From NCBI RefSeq assembly GCF_033406955.1, contig NZ_CP137734.1:7936001-8000000 (forward strand): a stretch of 64,000 bases of DNA, in the 5' to 3' direction. The position numbers and the translations under genes were made by a program. The stretch's first letter is position 1, and every line of letters starts with the position of its first letter. Below, in pieces: positions 53,045 through 61,838 of the stretch. A model generated the notes under the pieces. The model saw only the letters and a program-made list of their open reading frames with translations. It did no database searches and had not been told where the DNA came from. The stretch is from Streptomyces violaceoruber (lineage in GTDB: Bacteria; Actinomycetota; Actinomycetes; Streptomycetales; Streptomycetaceae).

Positions 53045-53503
53045 TCAGCCGGGCAAGGGGTAGGTCACCGTGCGCGGGGACCCGTCCGGCCTGCCGTCGG
53101 TGTAGGTCAGGGTGATCCGGGTGAAGTGCGACTGCCCCGTGCCCTGCTCCCCGCCCGTCGGCATGTCGAGCCGCACCGTCACCGGGTAGGAGTGGAAGGC
53201 GCCCGCGGCGCAGTACGGGTCGCAGTCGTTCACGGCGTTCGTGCCCCGGCCCACCGCCGCCTGCGCGTCCCAGCGGAACCAGCGCACGGAGACCAGGCGG
53301 CTGTTGCCGTCCCCGCAGGCGAGCACGTACGCCTCGGGCCCGATCTGCGGCTGCCCGGAGCAGTCGAGCAGCACCGGGTCCTGCGTCTGCTGGGTGCGTG
53401 CCGCGGGCTGCGCCGACGGCGCGGCGGAGGCCGTGCCCAGCGGTACTGCGAGCGCGGCGGCGGCACAGAGTGTGACCGCTGCCCTCATCGGGTTCCTGCC
53501 CAT
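53045..53503 (-). CDS. Secreted protein of unknown function with four Cys
   Basis: The 152-residue product has a signal peptide (MRAAVTLCAAAALAVPLGTASA) and a mature domain of about 125 residues with Cys in LLDCSG, VLACGDG and NDCDPYC, and beta-strand-like ends (SHFTRITLTYTDGRPDGSPRTVTYPLPG). The spacing of Cys pairs suggests two disulfides. The ATG at 53503 follows GGGAG. I do not recognise the family. Confidence 0.75.
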   Translation of the reverse strand: MGRNPMRAAVTLCAAAALAVPLGTASAAPSAQPAARTQQTQDPVLLDCSGQPQIGPEAYVLACGDGNSRLVSVRWFRWDAQAAVGRGTNAVNDCDPYCAAGAFHSYPVTVRLDMPTGGEQGTGQSHFTRITLTYTDGRPDGSPRTVTYPLPG

Positions 53504-53785
53504 GTCTGCTCCCGCCGTCTCGGGGTCGCTTGTCTCCGCTTGCCCCTTTTCTCCGTTCCGACCGTACGACCGTGTTCGTGAACGCACCACTCGTACGGAG
53601 CAGCGGCCGGGCCCCGAGGGCGCGGACCTGCGCGTCGGCCGGGCCGTCCGGTTCGTGCGACAAGACGCCGATTGCATCCCCCGTGTGGTCCTCCCGGCGG
53701 TCCGCAACCGCCGTCCGCGCCCCGGTGTCTCATGCCGTCAAGAACGGCGACCCGACCGGGCGCCCCTCACGTGGAGGACCGCGGT

Positions 53786-54070
53786 ATGCACCCGACGACT
53801 GTTCCGACCGCCGCCGCCCCGACGCACTCGCGCTCCCGCGACACGGGGGGCGACTTCCTGCTCCAGCCGCCCGACCCCGCCCGGCGCGTCCCCTGCCGCG
53901 TCGACCCCGTCGACCTGCGCCGCCTCGACCTGCTCGCCCTGCTGACCGCCGCCGGCATCGCTCCCTCCGCCGGGGACCGGGCCGCCATCGAGCAGCTCAG
54001 TGTGCTCCCCGGAAGCGTGCACACGGCACTGCACCGATGGCTGGAGCAGGCTTACGGGTTCTGCCGCTGA
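53786..54070 (+). CDS. Small hypothetical protein
   Basis: The 94-residue soluble protein begins with a Thr/Ala/Pro-rich stretch and has a helical C-terminal half (LRRLDLLALLTAAGIAPSAGDRAAIEQLSVLPGSVHTALHRWLEQAYGF). GGAGG lies at good spacing before the ATG. No domain recognised. It ends 16 bases from the convergent arginine deiminase gene. Confidence 0.65.
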   Translation: MHPTTVPTAAAPTHSRSRDTGGDFLLQPPDPARRVPCRVDPVDLRRLDLLALLTAAGIAPSAGDRAAIEQLSVLPGSVHTALHRWLEQAYGFCR

Positions 54071-54086
54071 CGCCCTGCCGGCGGGG

Positions 54087-55349
54087 TCAGAAGTCGACGG
54101 GGTCACGCACCAGCGGGCACGTCATGCAGTGCCCCCCGCCGCGCCCCCGGCCCAGTTCCGCGCCCACGATGGTGACGACCTCCACCCGGGCCTCGCGCAG
54201 CAGCGCGTTGGTGAGGGTGTTGCGGTCGTAGGTGAACACCACACCCGGTTCCACCGCGACGGCGTTGTTGCCGCTGTCCCACTGCTGGCGCTCGGAGGCG
54301 TAGGCGTCGCCGCCCGTCTCCACCACCCGCAGCTTCGGCAGTCCGAGAGCCTTGGCGACGACATCGACGAAGGGCGTCGACCCCTCGTCGACCACGTCGA
54401 AACCGGGGGCCCGGTCGCCGGGCCGCAGCGAGAAGGTGTGCACCGCGTCCATGATGCGGGGGTAGAGGGTCACCACGTCGCGGTCGGCGAAGGTGAAGAC
54501 CGTGTCCAGGTGCATGGCGGACCGCAGCTTCGGCATCCCGGCGACGACGACGTGCTCGGCGGCGCCGCTGCGGAACAGCGCGGCGGCGACCTGGGTGATG
54601 GCCTGCCGGGAGGTGCGCTCGCTCATGCCCATGAGGACGACCCCGTTGCCCACCGGCATGATGTCGCCGCCCTCGAAGGTGGCCTGGCCCCAGTCCCGCT
54701 CGGGGTCGCCCCACCAGACCTTCGAGCCCTTGAAGTCGGGGTGGAAGGTGTAGATCGCCTTCATCAGCAGCGTCTCGTCGTGCCGTGCCGACCAGTACAG
54801 CGGGTTGAGGGTGAGACCGCCGTACAGCCAGCAGGTGGTGTCGCGCGTGTACAGGGTGTTCGGCAGCGGCGGCATCAGGTACTCGCGGGCGCCGGTGGAC
54901 TCGCGGGCCAGCGCGAGGTGCGGGGAGCGGAAGTCCTCGGGCAGGTCACTCGTGGCGAGCCCGCCGACGAGGTACTCGGCGAGTTCCCTCGGCGAGAGGG
55001 TCTCCAGATACGCGCGGGCCGCGTCGATGAGGCCGATGCCGACCTGGTTGGCGGTGATCTTCCGGTCCAGGAGCCACGCCCTGGCCTCCGGGAGCGCCAT
55101 GATCTGCGCCAGCAGGTCGTGCAGCTCCACCACTTCCACGCCGCGCCGGCGCAGTTCACCGACGAAGGCGGCATGGTCGCGCTGGGCGTTCTCCACCCAC
55201 ATGACGTCGTCGAAGAGCAGCTCGTCGGAGTTGGTCGGAGTCAGCCGCCGGTGTGCAAGACCGGGGGAGCACACCAGGACCTTGCGCAGCCTGCCGACCT
55301 CGGAATGGACGCCGAGCGCCTGACTCACGGCGCTCTCGTTGCTGGTCAC
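54087..55349 (-). CDS. arcA: Arginine deiminase
   Basis: The 420-residue enzyme converts arginine to citrulline and ammonia. It has the family motifs: LRKVLVCSPGLAHRRLTPTNSDELLFDDVMWV, YTRDTTCW, ATFEGGDIMP, MHLDTVFTF, SGNNAVAVEPG and the catalytic Cys in GRGGGHCMTCP. Neither arcB, arcC nor the ArcD antiporter lies nearby, so it does not form a complete ATP-yielding pathway here. The GTG follows AGGAGG. Confidence 0.95.
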   Translation of the reverse strand: MTSNESAVSQALGVHSEVGRLRKVLVCSPGLAHRRLTPTNSDELLFDDVMWVENAQRDHAAFVGELRRRGVEVVELHDLLAQIMALPEARAWLLDRKITANQVGIGLIDAARAYLETLSPRELAEYLVGGLATSDLPEDFRSPHLALARESTGAREYLMPPLPNTLYTRDTTCWLYGGLTLNPLYWSARHDETLLMKAIYTFHPDFKGSKVWWGDPERDWGQATFEGGDIMPVGNGVVLMGMSERTSRQAITQVAAALFRSGAAEHVVVAGMPKLRSAMHLDTVFTFADRDVVTLYPRIMDAVHTFSLRPGDRAPGFDVVDEGSTPFVDVVAKALGLPKLRVVETGGDAYASERQQWDSGNNAVAVEPGVVFTYDRNTLTNALLREARVEVVTIVGAELGRGRGGGHCMTCPLVRDPVDF

Positions 55350-55562
55350 ACGGCCTCCTGGAGGGATGCGTACGAGCGGGGAGGGGAACGGGAAAGGGCG
55401 TCCGCCGGCTGATCCGCCCGGCGGGCCGGCACGGCGAGGAGACCGACCGGGGCCGCACCGCCGACGTCGGACGCAGCGGCCTGCGACATGCCGTCCCTCC
55501 GGATGGCCGATCGATTGTGACCACTGTGCAGCATGTGGTGGCTCGGGGCATCTTGTTCGCGG

Positions 55563-56327
55563 TCAGCCGTGCAGCGCGAGGTACGGGGCGAGCGCGAGCA
55601 GCGTCGTGATCAGGGCGTACTTCAGATGGCGGGTGGGCAGCGCGTGCGCGATCCGCCAGCCCAGCAGCACCCCCGCCAGCTCGGGAACCCCGACCAGCAC
55701 CGCCAGCGGCCAGTCGACGGCCCCCTGGGCCAGGTAACCCACGGTGCCCACACCGGCGATGACGACGGACTGCGCCTGCGCCGAGGCGAGGGACTCCAGC
55801 ACGGGGACGCCCAGCGCCACCAGCAGGGGGACGGTGAGCATCGGTCCGCCGATGCCGACCACCCCGGCCGCGACGGCCACCGCGCAGCCCATCCCCGCCA
55901 CCACCGCCGTCGGCGGGTGGACCCGTGAGCCGGCCGGACGGCGGTGCTCGCGGGACCACACCAGCCCCGCCACGCCCGCCACGAACACGCCGAGCACCAG
56001 CCCGAACATCCGCTTGGACACATACGAGTTGACCAGCACGCCGAGCGGGGTCCCGGCGGCCGCGCTCACCGCGAGGACCAGTGCCGTGCGCCGGGTCCCG
56101 GGCTCGCGCAACTGCCCGGAGCGGGTGTAGGCGGCGGTCGCGAGGATCCCGGTGGCGACATGGGTGACGAGGGCCGTCCCGGCCACCTGTGCCGGTGTCA
56201 GGCCGGTGAGGGCGAACAGACCGATCGTGGGCAGCACACCGCCCGGCCCGACGGCGGTGATGCCCACCCCGCCGACCAGCCCCAGCAGCCCCAGGGCCAC
56301 CAGCACGGGCACACTCGCACCAGCCAT
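55563..56327 (-). CDS. TauE/SafE-family permease
   Basis: The 254-residue membrane protein has two family repeats (GGVGITAVGPGGVLPTIGLFALTGLTPAQVAGTALVTH and GVVGIGGPMLTVPLLVALGVPVLESLASAQAQS). It is preceded by a GntR/UTRA regulator 13 bases upstream in the same direction, so its substrate may be sensed by that regulator. It is distinct from the TauE gene in the persulfide locus. Confidence 0.88.
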   Translation of the reverse strand: MAGASVPVLVALGLLGLVGGVGITAVGPGGVLPTIGLFALTGLTPAQVAGTALVTHVATGILATAAYTRSGQLREPGTRRTALVLAVSAAAGTPLGVLVNSYVSKRMFGLVLGVFVAGVAGLVWSREHRRPAGSRVHPPTAVVAGMGCAVAVAAGVVGIGGPMLTVPLLVALGVPVLESLASAQAQSVVIAGVGTVGYLAQGAVDWPLAVLVGVPELAGVLLGWRIAHALPTRHLKYALITTLLALAPYLALHG

Positions 56328-56340
56328 CACCGGCCTCCTC

Positions 56341-57111
56341 TCACGAGGTCCGCGGCCCGCCACGCCGCAGCGTGGCGCGCAGGGCCATCCGGTCCGCGCG
56401 GATCCGGATCGACTCCGCGTCCACCGGCCGGCCGTCCGCCAGCCGGGTCAGCCGTTCCAGGGCGAACACCGCCGCCCCGGGCCCGATCCCCAGCAGCCGT
56501 GCCGTGCCGGGGTCCGCGTTGACCGCGTGCACGGCCACCTCGGCGCGCCCGAGCCGGGCGCCCGCGGCCTCCTCGATCAGACCGAACACGTCCCGGTCCC
56601 GCAGGTCGCCGGCGAGCACGGCACGGCCGACGTCGACGGTCAGATAGCTGGTGTCCAACGACAACGGCAGCCCGTCCAGCCGGCGCAGCCGCTCCACGTA
56701 CACACCGCCCGCCCCGGCCGGAACCTCCAGCCGGGAGGCGATCGCGGCGGGCAGCGCGGGCACCTCCACCGCGACCCTCACCTCGTTGGTCACGGTGCCG
56801 CGGCCGGTCAGCTCCTCGGCCAGCCCGGTCAGCCGGTCGAGACCGTGCGCGTACTTCGGCAGCAGCACCGTCGTCCCGACCCCGCGCCGCCGGGTGATCA
56901 GGCCCTCCTCGCGCAGCAGGGCCAGGGCGTCCCGCACCGCGTTGCGCGAGGCCCCGAACCGGCGGCCCAGGTCCCGCTCGTCGGGCAGCACCCCGTCGGC
57001 GAAGGCATCGTCCGTGATCTGCTGCCGCAGCGCGTCGGCCAGTGCCCGGGCCCGCTCGGCGCGCGGCCGTCCCCCGTGGTGGTCCATGGCGCTCACGGTA
57101 ACCCGGGTCAT
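56341..57111 (-). CDS. GntR-family regulator with UTRA domain
   Basis: The 256-residue protein has a GntR winged helix (LADALRQQITDDAFADGVLPDERDLGRRFGASRNAVRDALALLREEGLITRRRGVGT) and a UTRA ligand domain (GGVYVERLRRLDGLPLSLDTSYL to the end). UTRA domains bind small metabolites. The ATG at 57111 or 57087 could start it. It forms an operon with the TauE-type permease. Confidence 0.88.
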   Translation of the reverse strand: MTRVTVSAMDHHGGRPRAERARALADALRQQITDDAFADGVLPDERDLGRRFGASRNAVRDALALLREEGLITRRRGVGTTVLLPKYAHGLDRLTGLAEELTGRGTVTNEVRVAVEVPALPAAIASRLEVPAGAGGVYVERLRRLDGLPLSLDTSYLTVDVGRAVLAGDLRDRDVFGLIEEAAGARLGRAEVAVHAVNADPGTARLLGIGPGAAVFALERLTRLADGRPVDAESIRIRADRMALRATLRRGGPRTS

Positions 57112-57211
57112 GTTTCGCCGAAGTTACGCCACCCTCATTGACCTGGGGAAACGACTGACCTGCGGGTTCGCGGGGAGCGTGGCGCACTACGCCACCCGGC
57201 CCACGGCGCGC

Positions 57212-58075
57212 TCACTGCGCGGTGCGCAGATCCGCACCGCGCCTGGCCAGGCTGAGGACACCCACGACGACCAGTGCCACCCCGAGCAGTTGCGGCACGA
57301 CCCACCAGTCGCCGCGCACCTCCTCGCGGTAGAGGACCACGCCGAGCAGCAGGCTCACCGTCGCGTCGCCCAGGGTGAGGGCGGGCTGGGAGGCGACGAG
57401 CGGGCCGCCCTGCATGGCGTGCTCCAGCAGCAGCACGGCACACACCCCGGCCACGGCGAATCCGTAGGTCTGCCAGGCGGTGAAGAAGCCGGCCACACCG
57501 TCGGAGTCCAGGGCGCGCATGGAGTCCTTCATCAGACCGGCCGTCAGCGCGTAGCACACCGCCGTGGCCGCGCCGAGGCAACCGGCACGGGCCTTGCCGA
57601 CGGGGCGTCTGAGGCCCGCTGCGGCCAGCAGCACGGCCGCCCCGGCACAGGCCACGAGGGCCGGGACCCAGCGGTCCAGGGGCACTTCGGCCTCGCCGCC
57701 CCCGGGCGCGGCCGAGGCGAGCGCGACACCCAGCCCCACGACCACCCCGCCCACGGCGAGCCACAACACCTCCGGCAGCCGGTTGCCGGTCAGCAGCGAG
57801 GCCAGCAGCAGGGCCAGCGGAAGTTCCAGCACGAACAGGGGCTGGACGAGTGACAGCGGCCCCGTCGCCAGGGCCACCGCCTGCCCCACGCCGGCCACCA
57901 CGACGGCCAGCATTCCACCCAGCCACACGGGCCGACGCAACAGGTCGAGAACGAGCCCGGGGCGGAATCCCCGGGACTGCGGCACGCTCAGTGCGGCGCG
58001 CCGTTGGAGCACGGTGGCCAGCGCGTTGCTGAACGCGGCGAGGAGTGCGAAGAGCACCGGCAGGACAACACCCAT
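57212..58075 (-). CDS. DMT-superfamily transporter
   Basis: The 287-residue protein has about ten transmembrane helices in two halves (FALLAAFSNALATVLQRRAALSV at the start and ALTLGDATVSLLLGVVLYREEVRGDWWVVPQLLGVALVVVGVLSLAR at the end), like EamA and NIPA-like DMT members. Substrate unknown. Confidence 0.88.
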   Translation of the reverse strand: MGVVLPVLFALLAAFSNALATVLQRRAALSVPQSRGFRPGLVLDLLRRPVWLGGMLAVVVAGVGQAVALATGPLSLVQPLFVLELPLALLLASLLTGNRLPEVLWLAVGGVVVGLGVALASAAPGGGEAEVPLDRWVPALVACAGAAVLLAAAGLRRPVGKARAGCLGAATAVCYALTAGLMKDSMRALDSDGVAGFFTAWQTYGFAVAGVCAVLLLEHAMQGGPLVASQPALTLGDATVSLLLGVVLYREEVRGDWWVVPQLLGVALVVVGVLSLARRGADLRTAQ

Positions 58076-58174
58076 CCACCGATACTCACCCCGAATCCCC
58101 CCGGCCGCGCGCTCGCGGCACGCCGGGGACGGAGGGGGCGGCGCAACTGTCGCTCAGCTACCGCTCACTCTCGC

Positions 58175-59053
58175 TCAGCTGCCGTTCCGCGCGGACTGAG
58201 TCCCGGCCGCGGGCTCCTGCTTCGGCTCGGACGCGGGGGTCTCGGTGGCGGTGTAGTAGACCGAGGTGCCCTGCTTGGTGCGCTGCGCCTGGTTCTTGGC
58301 GACAAGACCCTCGAGCGTGGTGCGCACGACCGTGGTCTTGACGGTGCGTCCGGAGTGGGCCTCGCTCAGCGCCGTGGTGACCTCGGCGGCGGACCGCGGT
58401 TCCCGCTGCCCGACGAGGTGCTCGCGCACCAGCTCCACCAGGGTGGGCTGGGCGGTGGCCCGCGCCGCCGCCTTCTTCGCCGCGGGCTTGCCGGCGGGCT
58501 TGGCGGCCGACGTGGCCGGTGCCGTGGTGACCGCGTCGGGAGCCGTCTTCGTGCCGGTCTTCGTGCTCGGCTTCGGGTCCGCCTTCGGGTCCGCCGGCGT
58601 GTCCGTCTTCGCGGTGGCCTTCGTGGTGGCCTTCGTGGTGGCCGTGGCGGTGGACTTCGTGGCCTTCTTCGCCTTCGGCTTCGAGGCGGGCTTGGCACCG
58701 GGCTTCGCGGCCGCGGCGCGCTTGGGCGCGGTGGTGGTCTTCCTGCCCCGCGTCCGCCTGTCCGTCTCCGACTGCGCGGCGGCACTGCCGCGCGGCGCCG
58801 GCACGGTGGCCGCTCCGGTCGAGGAGGCCGACTCGGGCGCGGACCGGGCCGGCTGCGGGGCGATGCCGAGGGCCTGCTGCATGTTCACGAGCAGGGCGTG
58901 GTCGTGCTGCAGCGCGGCCAGTTGCTGCTGGAGAGCCGTGATCTCCGTGCTGACACGTTCCTGCTCCTTGACGTTGCGCTCCAGGTCGTCGGTCACCTGG
59001 ACGCTGTACTGCGAGGCCAGTTCCGTGGCGGACTGCATCGTGCTCTCGGACAT
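58175..59053 (-). CDS. Coiled-coil, basic-linker and winged-helix chimeric protein
   Basis: The 292-residue protein has three zones. Residues 1-65 form a heptad coiled coil (VTDDLERNVKEQERVSTEITALQQQLAALQHDHALL). Residues 70-210 are Lys/Ala/Thr/Pro-rich, like histone H1 tails. Residues 212-270 look like a winged helix (LVELVREHLVGQREPRSAAEVTTALSEAHSGRTVKTTVVRTTLEGLVAKNQAQRT). It could be a multimeric DNA-binding or nucleoid protein. AAGGAGAG precedes the ATG. No enzymatic motif. Confidence 0.75.
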   Translation of the reverse strand: MSESTMQSATELASQYSVQVTDDLERNVKEQERVSTEITALQQQLAALQHDHALLVNMQQALGIAPQPARSAPESASSTGAATVPAPRGSAAAQSETDRRTRGRKTTTAPKRAAAAKPGAKPASKPKAKKATKSTATATTKATTKATAKTDTPADPKADPKPSTKTGTKTAPDAVTTAPATSAAKPAGKPAAKKAAARATAQPTLVELVREHLVGQREPRSAAEVTTALSEAHSGRTVKTTVVRTTLEGLVAKNQAQRTKQGTSVYYTATETPASEPKQEPAAGTQSARNGS

Positions 59054-59133
59054 GGTGTTGACTCTCCTTGGTTCGCGGCCGTGAAGGCTGACGCGCAGCC
59101 CCCGGTTGTTGCCCTGTTCGCTGCCGAGTCGGT

Positions 59134-59161
59134 ATACCACGTATGGCCGCCCTCGTGGTAT
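59134..59161. promoter_or_regulatory. Inverted repeat upstream of the coiled-coil/winged-helix gene
   Basis: ATACCACG (59134-59141) and CGTGGTAT (59154-59161) are perfect 8-base arms 12 bases apart. The site is 80 bases upstream of the start codon at 59053 and could be an operator, or a stem ending the lipoprotein transcript. Confidence 0.4.
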
Positions 59162-59208
59162 GTGCCGCCGCAACCCCGTGTGTGTGTTCGGACCGCGGAG
59201 CGCGTCGT

Positions 59209-59547
59209 TCACCCGCCCTCGGGCACCTCCACGACCTTGCCCTGCTCGTCGACGGTGTGTGTCTGCCAGTAGGTGTCCCACTTGTCACCGACGTGTTCCG
59301 GGACCTTGCCCTCGGGGTAGCGGGTGTAACCCTCGGGCGGGTCCTCGCCGTTGGGCACACACGCACTGCCGGTGCCCCCGACGGACAGCACCGGGTACTC
59401 ACCGCCGCCGCAGGTGGCGTCCTCCATGGAACAGCCGGTCAGGACGGCCGCGGCGGCGACGCAGGCCAGGACGAGACCGGGAACGGACCGCCGCATGCGG
59501 ACGGGGGGCGCGGCCGACGGCCGGTGAACCGGGTTGCTGGTACGCAC
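59209..59547 (-). CDS. SCO0607-type lipoprotein
   Basis: The 112-residue product has a basic N-region, hydrophobic VPGLVLACVAAAAVLTGC with lipobox VLTGC, and a mature part of about 70 residues with two further Cys (ATCGGGEYP and SACVPNGE). It matches the small lipoprotein family named after SCO0607, as I remember it. Function unknown. The GTG at 59547 follows AGGGAG. Confidence 0.85.
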   Translation of the reverse strand: MRTSNPVHRPSAAPPVRMRRSVPGLVLACVAAAAVLTGCSMEDATCGGGEYPVLSVGGTGSACVPNGEDPPEGYTRYPEGKVPEHVGDKWDTYWQTHTVDEQGKVVEVPEGG

Positions 59548-59620
59548 GGTTGACTCCCTGTGGGTGACTGGTGCGGCAAGCGTCCCCCGTCGGGGGGAAG
59601 CACCTCATGAGTACGGGTAC

Positions 59621-60595
59621 TCAATCGGACGAGCCGTACGACCCGTCACGGCCGGCCAGTCGGTCCAGTCGGCGTGCGCTCGCCCGTGCCTCCCGCTCGG
59701 CCCCCGCGACGGCGTCCGCGGCCGTTCGGTGCCGCTCCCGCGCCACCCGCCGTTCCCGTTCGGCCCGGTCGAGGTCCTCGCGGGTCTCGCGCAGCTTGCC
59801 TTCGGCGGCGGCCACCGTCTCGCGGATCCGGTCCAGCTCGTCGTCGGCCCGGTGGAGCGACTCCTGCGCGCCGGTCTGCTCGGCGCGTGCGTCCCGCAGG
59901 TGACCCGCGGCCCGCTCCGCCTCCCGCTCGGCCCGCTCCAGTTCCTCCCGCCGTCTACGGCGCCGCTCGGCGAGTTCGTCCTTCGCCCGGGTCCGGGCGG
60001 CGGTGCGGGGCGGCTTCGGGCGAGGTGCCGGCTCGGGTCCCGCGGTCCGGGCCGGTTCCGCCGGAGCCGTGCCCGAGGGGAAGTCCGAGGGCGGGGTCAG
60101 GGAGACCACCAGGCGCCCCCCGGCCCACTGGTTCGCCGCGTCCGGGTCGGCGAGGACCGCGCGCAGGGTCGACTCCACCTCCCGCTGCGCCGCCTGGGAC
60201 AGCGGGTGCCCGGCCTCACCGGCGAGCTGCGCGGCCTGCCGGGAGAGGGCGGCGACGATGCGCCGGCGCTGCGCCGAGAGTTCCTTGAGTCCGGCGGCGT
60301 CCAGGGTGCGGTGTGCCTCGCGCAGTGCCTGCCCCAGTTCCAGGAAGCGCCGGGTCTCCTCCGGCCGGGAGCGGGTCAGGAGATTGGCCGCCCAGGCCGC
60401 GAGAGTGGGCCGGCGAGCGGCGTGGATACGACGGGCGTCCTCCTTGCGGCCGGCCGTTCTGGCGGCCGCGGCGCGTTCCTCACGGTGGGGGACGAAGGCG
60501 GACGGCGGCGTGCCGTAGAGCTCGTCCAGGACCTGCTCGACCCCTCCCGCGTCCGGTCCGCCGGTCTCCCGGCGACGCCCGCCCTTGCGCTGCAT
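59621..60595 (-). CDS. Long coiled-coil protein of unknown function
   Basis: The 324-residue cytoplasmic protein has a helical N-terminal domain (about residues 20-160, with RPTLAAWAANLLTRSRPEETRRFLELGQALREAHRTLDAAGLKELSAQRRRIV), a Pro/Ala linker and a C-terminal coiled coil of about 110 residues rich in Arg and Glu. The type is common in Streptomyces but I know no function. ATG at 60595 follows GGAGG at long spacing. Confidence 0.75.
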   Translation of the reverse strand: MQRKGGRRRETGGPDAGGVEQVLDELYGTPPSAFVPHREERAAAARTAGRKEDARRIHAARRPTLAAWAANLLTRSRPEETRRFLELGQALREAHRTLDAAGLKELSAQRRRIVAALSRQAAQLAGEAGHPLSQAAQREVESTLRAVLADPDAANQWAGGRLVVSLTPPSDFPSGTAPAEPARTAGPEPAPRPKPPRTAARTRAKDELAERRRRRREELERAEREAERAAGHLRDARAEQTGAQESLHRADDELDRIRETVAAAEGKLRETREDLDRAERERRVARERHRTAADAVAGAEREARASARRLDRLAGRDGSYGSSD

Positions 60596-60707
60596 GACCC
60601 CGACCCTCCGTAGCCGCACACCACCATGCCCTCTGTCTACGGTCACGCGGTCCGCCCCGCGACCCGGGCGGGGCCCACCCGGGTACGGTGCCGGGCCGGT
60701 GGCACCG

Positions 60708-61643
60708 TCAGCCGAACGTGCGCCGGTAGGCGTGCGGGCTGACTCCGGTGGTGCGCTTGAAGCGGTCGCGGAAGGCGGTCGGCGAGCCGAAGCCGACCTG
60801 GGCGGCGATGCGTTCCACGGAGTGCTCCGTGGTCTCCAGCAGGTGCTGCGCCTGGCGGACCCGGGCGCGGTGCAGCCACTGCAGCGGGGTGCTGCCGGTC
60901 TGCTCCCGGAAACGGCGGATCAGTGTCCGCGTGCTCATCCCCGCGTGTGCGGCGATGTCGGCGAGGGACAGGTCGCGGGCGAGGTTCTCCCGCAACCAGG
61001 CGAGCAGGGGTTCGAAGGTGGAGCCGCGCGGCACGGGCGGGTAGTCGTGGAGGATGAACTGGGCCTGACCGCCCTCGCGTTCGAGCGGCATCACCGACAG
61101 CCTGGCCGCGTGTGCGGCGACCGCCGAGCCGTAGTCCCGCCGGATCATGTGCAGGCACAGGTCGAGGCCCGCGGCGGCACCGGCCGAGGTGAGGATGCGG
61201 CCGTTGTCGACGTAGAGGACGTCCGGGTCGACGTCGACCTCCGGATGGGCGCGGGCCAGGGCCTTTGCGGCGGTCCAGTGGGTGGTGGCCCGCAGCCCGT
61301 CGAGCAGCCCGGTGGCGGCCAGCGGGAAGGTGCCCGAGCAGATGGAGGCGATCCGGGTGCCGTTCCCGGCCGCCGTGCGCAGCGCCTCCCGGACGGCCGG
61401 GGAGAGCGGCTCGGCGGCGGCCGTACCGGGCACGATGACGGTGTCCGCGTCCCGCAGTCCGTCCAGCCCCCAGGGGGCCCGCAGTGTGAACGCGCCGGCG
61501 TCGATCTCGGGGTGCTCGGCGCACACCCGGATCCGGTAGCCGGGACGGCCGTCGGGCAGCCGGGTACGGGTGAAGACCTCGATCGGGGTGGACAGGTCGA
61601 ACGGGATCACCCGGTCCAGCGCGAGAACGGCGACGGTGTGCAT
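60708..61643 (-). CDS. GlxA-type regulator: DJ-1/PfpI domain plus AraC HTH
   Basis: The 311-residue protein has an N-terminal DJ-1/PfpI (GATase-like) sensor domain with the nucleophile-elbow Cys in IASICSGTFPLAATG, and a C-terminal AraC/XylS pair of HTH motifs (LSLADIAAHAGMSTRTLIRRFREQTGSTPLQWLHRARVRQAQHLLETTEHSVERIAAQVGFGSPTAFRDRFKRTTGVSP). It is a cytoplasmic transcription regulator; GlxA-type proteins act in development and morphology. It is divergent from the SGNH hydrolase gene, with the operator at 61763-61786 between them. Confidence 0.92.
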   Translation of the reverse strand: MHTVAVLALDRVIPFDLSTPIEVFTRTRLPDGRPGYRIRVCAEHPEIDAGAFTLRAPWGLDGLRDADTVIVPGTAAAEPLSPAVREALRTAAGNGTRIASICSGTFPLAATGLLDGLRATTHWTAAKALARAHPEVDVDPDVLYVDNGRILTSAGAAAGLDLCLHMIRRDYGSAVAAHAARLSVMPLEREGGQAQFILHDYPPVPRGSTFEPLLAWLRENLARDLSLADIAAHAGMSTRTLIRRFREQTGSTPLQWLHRARVRQAQHLLETTEHSVERIAAQVGFGSPTAFRDRFKRTTGVSPHAYRRTFG

Positions 61644-61762
61644 GGCCGGAAAGTACCTCCTCGCGGGCCGGTGATCGGCGGGCGTGGCGTTTTCCCGTCG
61701 AAAGCTGTCACTCCTGCCACAGGCCGTCGACCGAACCACTGTCCACCACAATAAGCAATTTG

Positions 61763-61786
61763 CCTAAGCGCATTAGGTTAATGCAC
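61763..61786. promoter_or_regulatory. Second copy of the LacI-type operator core
   Basis: CCTAAGCGCATTAGG (61763-61777) is a quasi-palindrome, followed by TTAATGC. It shares GCGCATTAGGT and the following AATGC with the 38-base operator at 34175-34212. It lies 53 bases before the SGNH hydrolase start, suggesting that the same LacI protein controls it. Confidence 0.6.
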
Positions 61787-61838
61787 AATCAAAGAAGGAA
61801 GACGCTACGCAGCGAGACGCACCACCGCCGGAGGCGAC

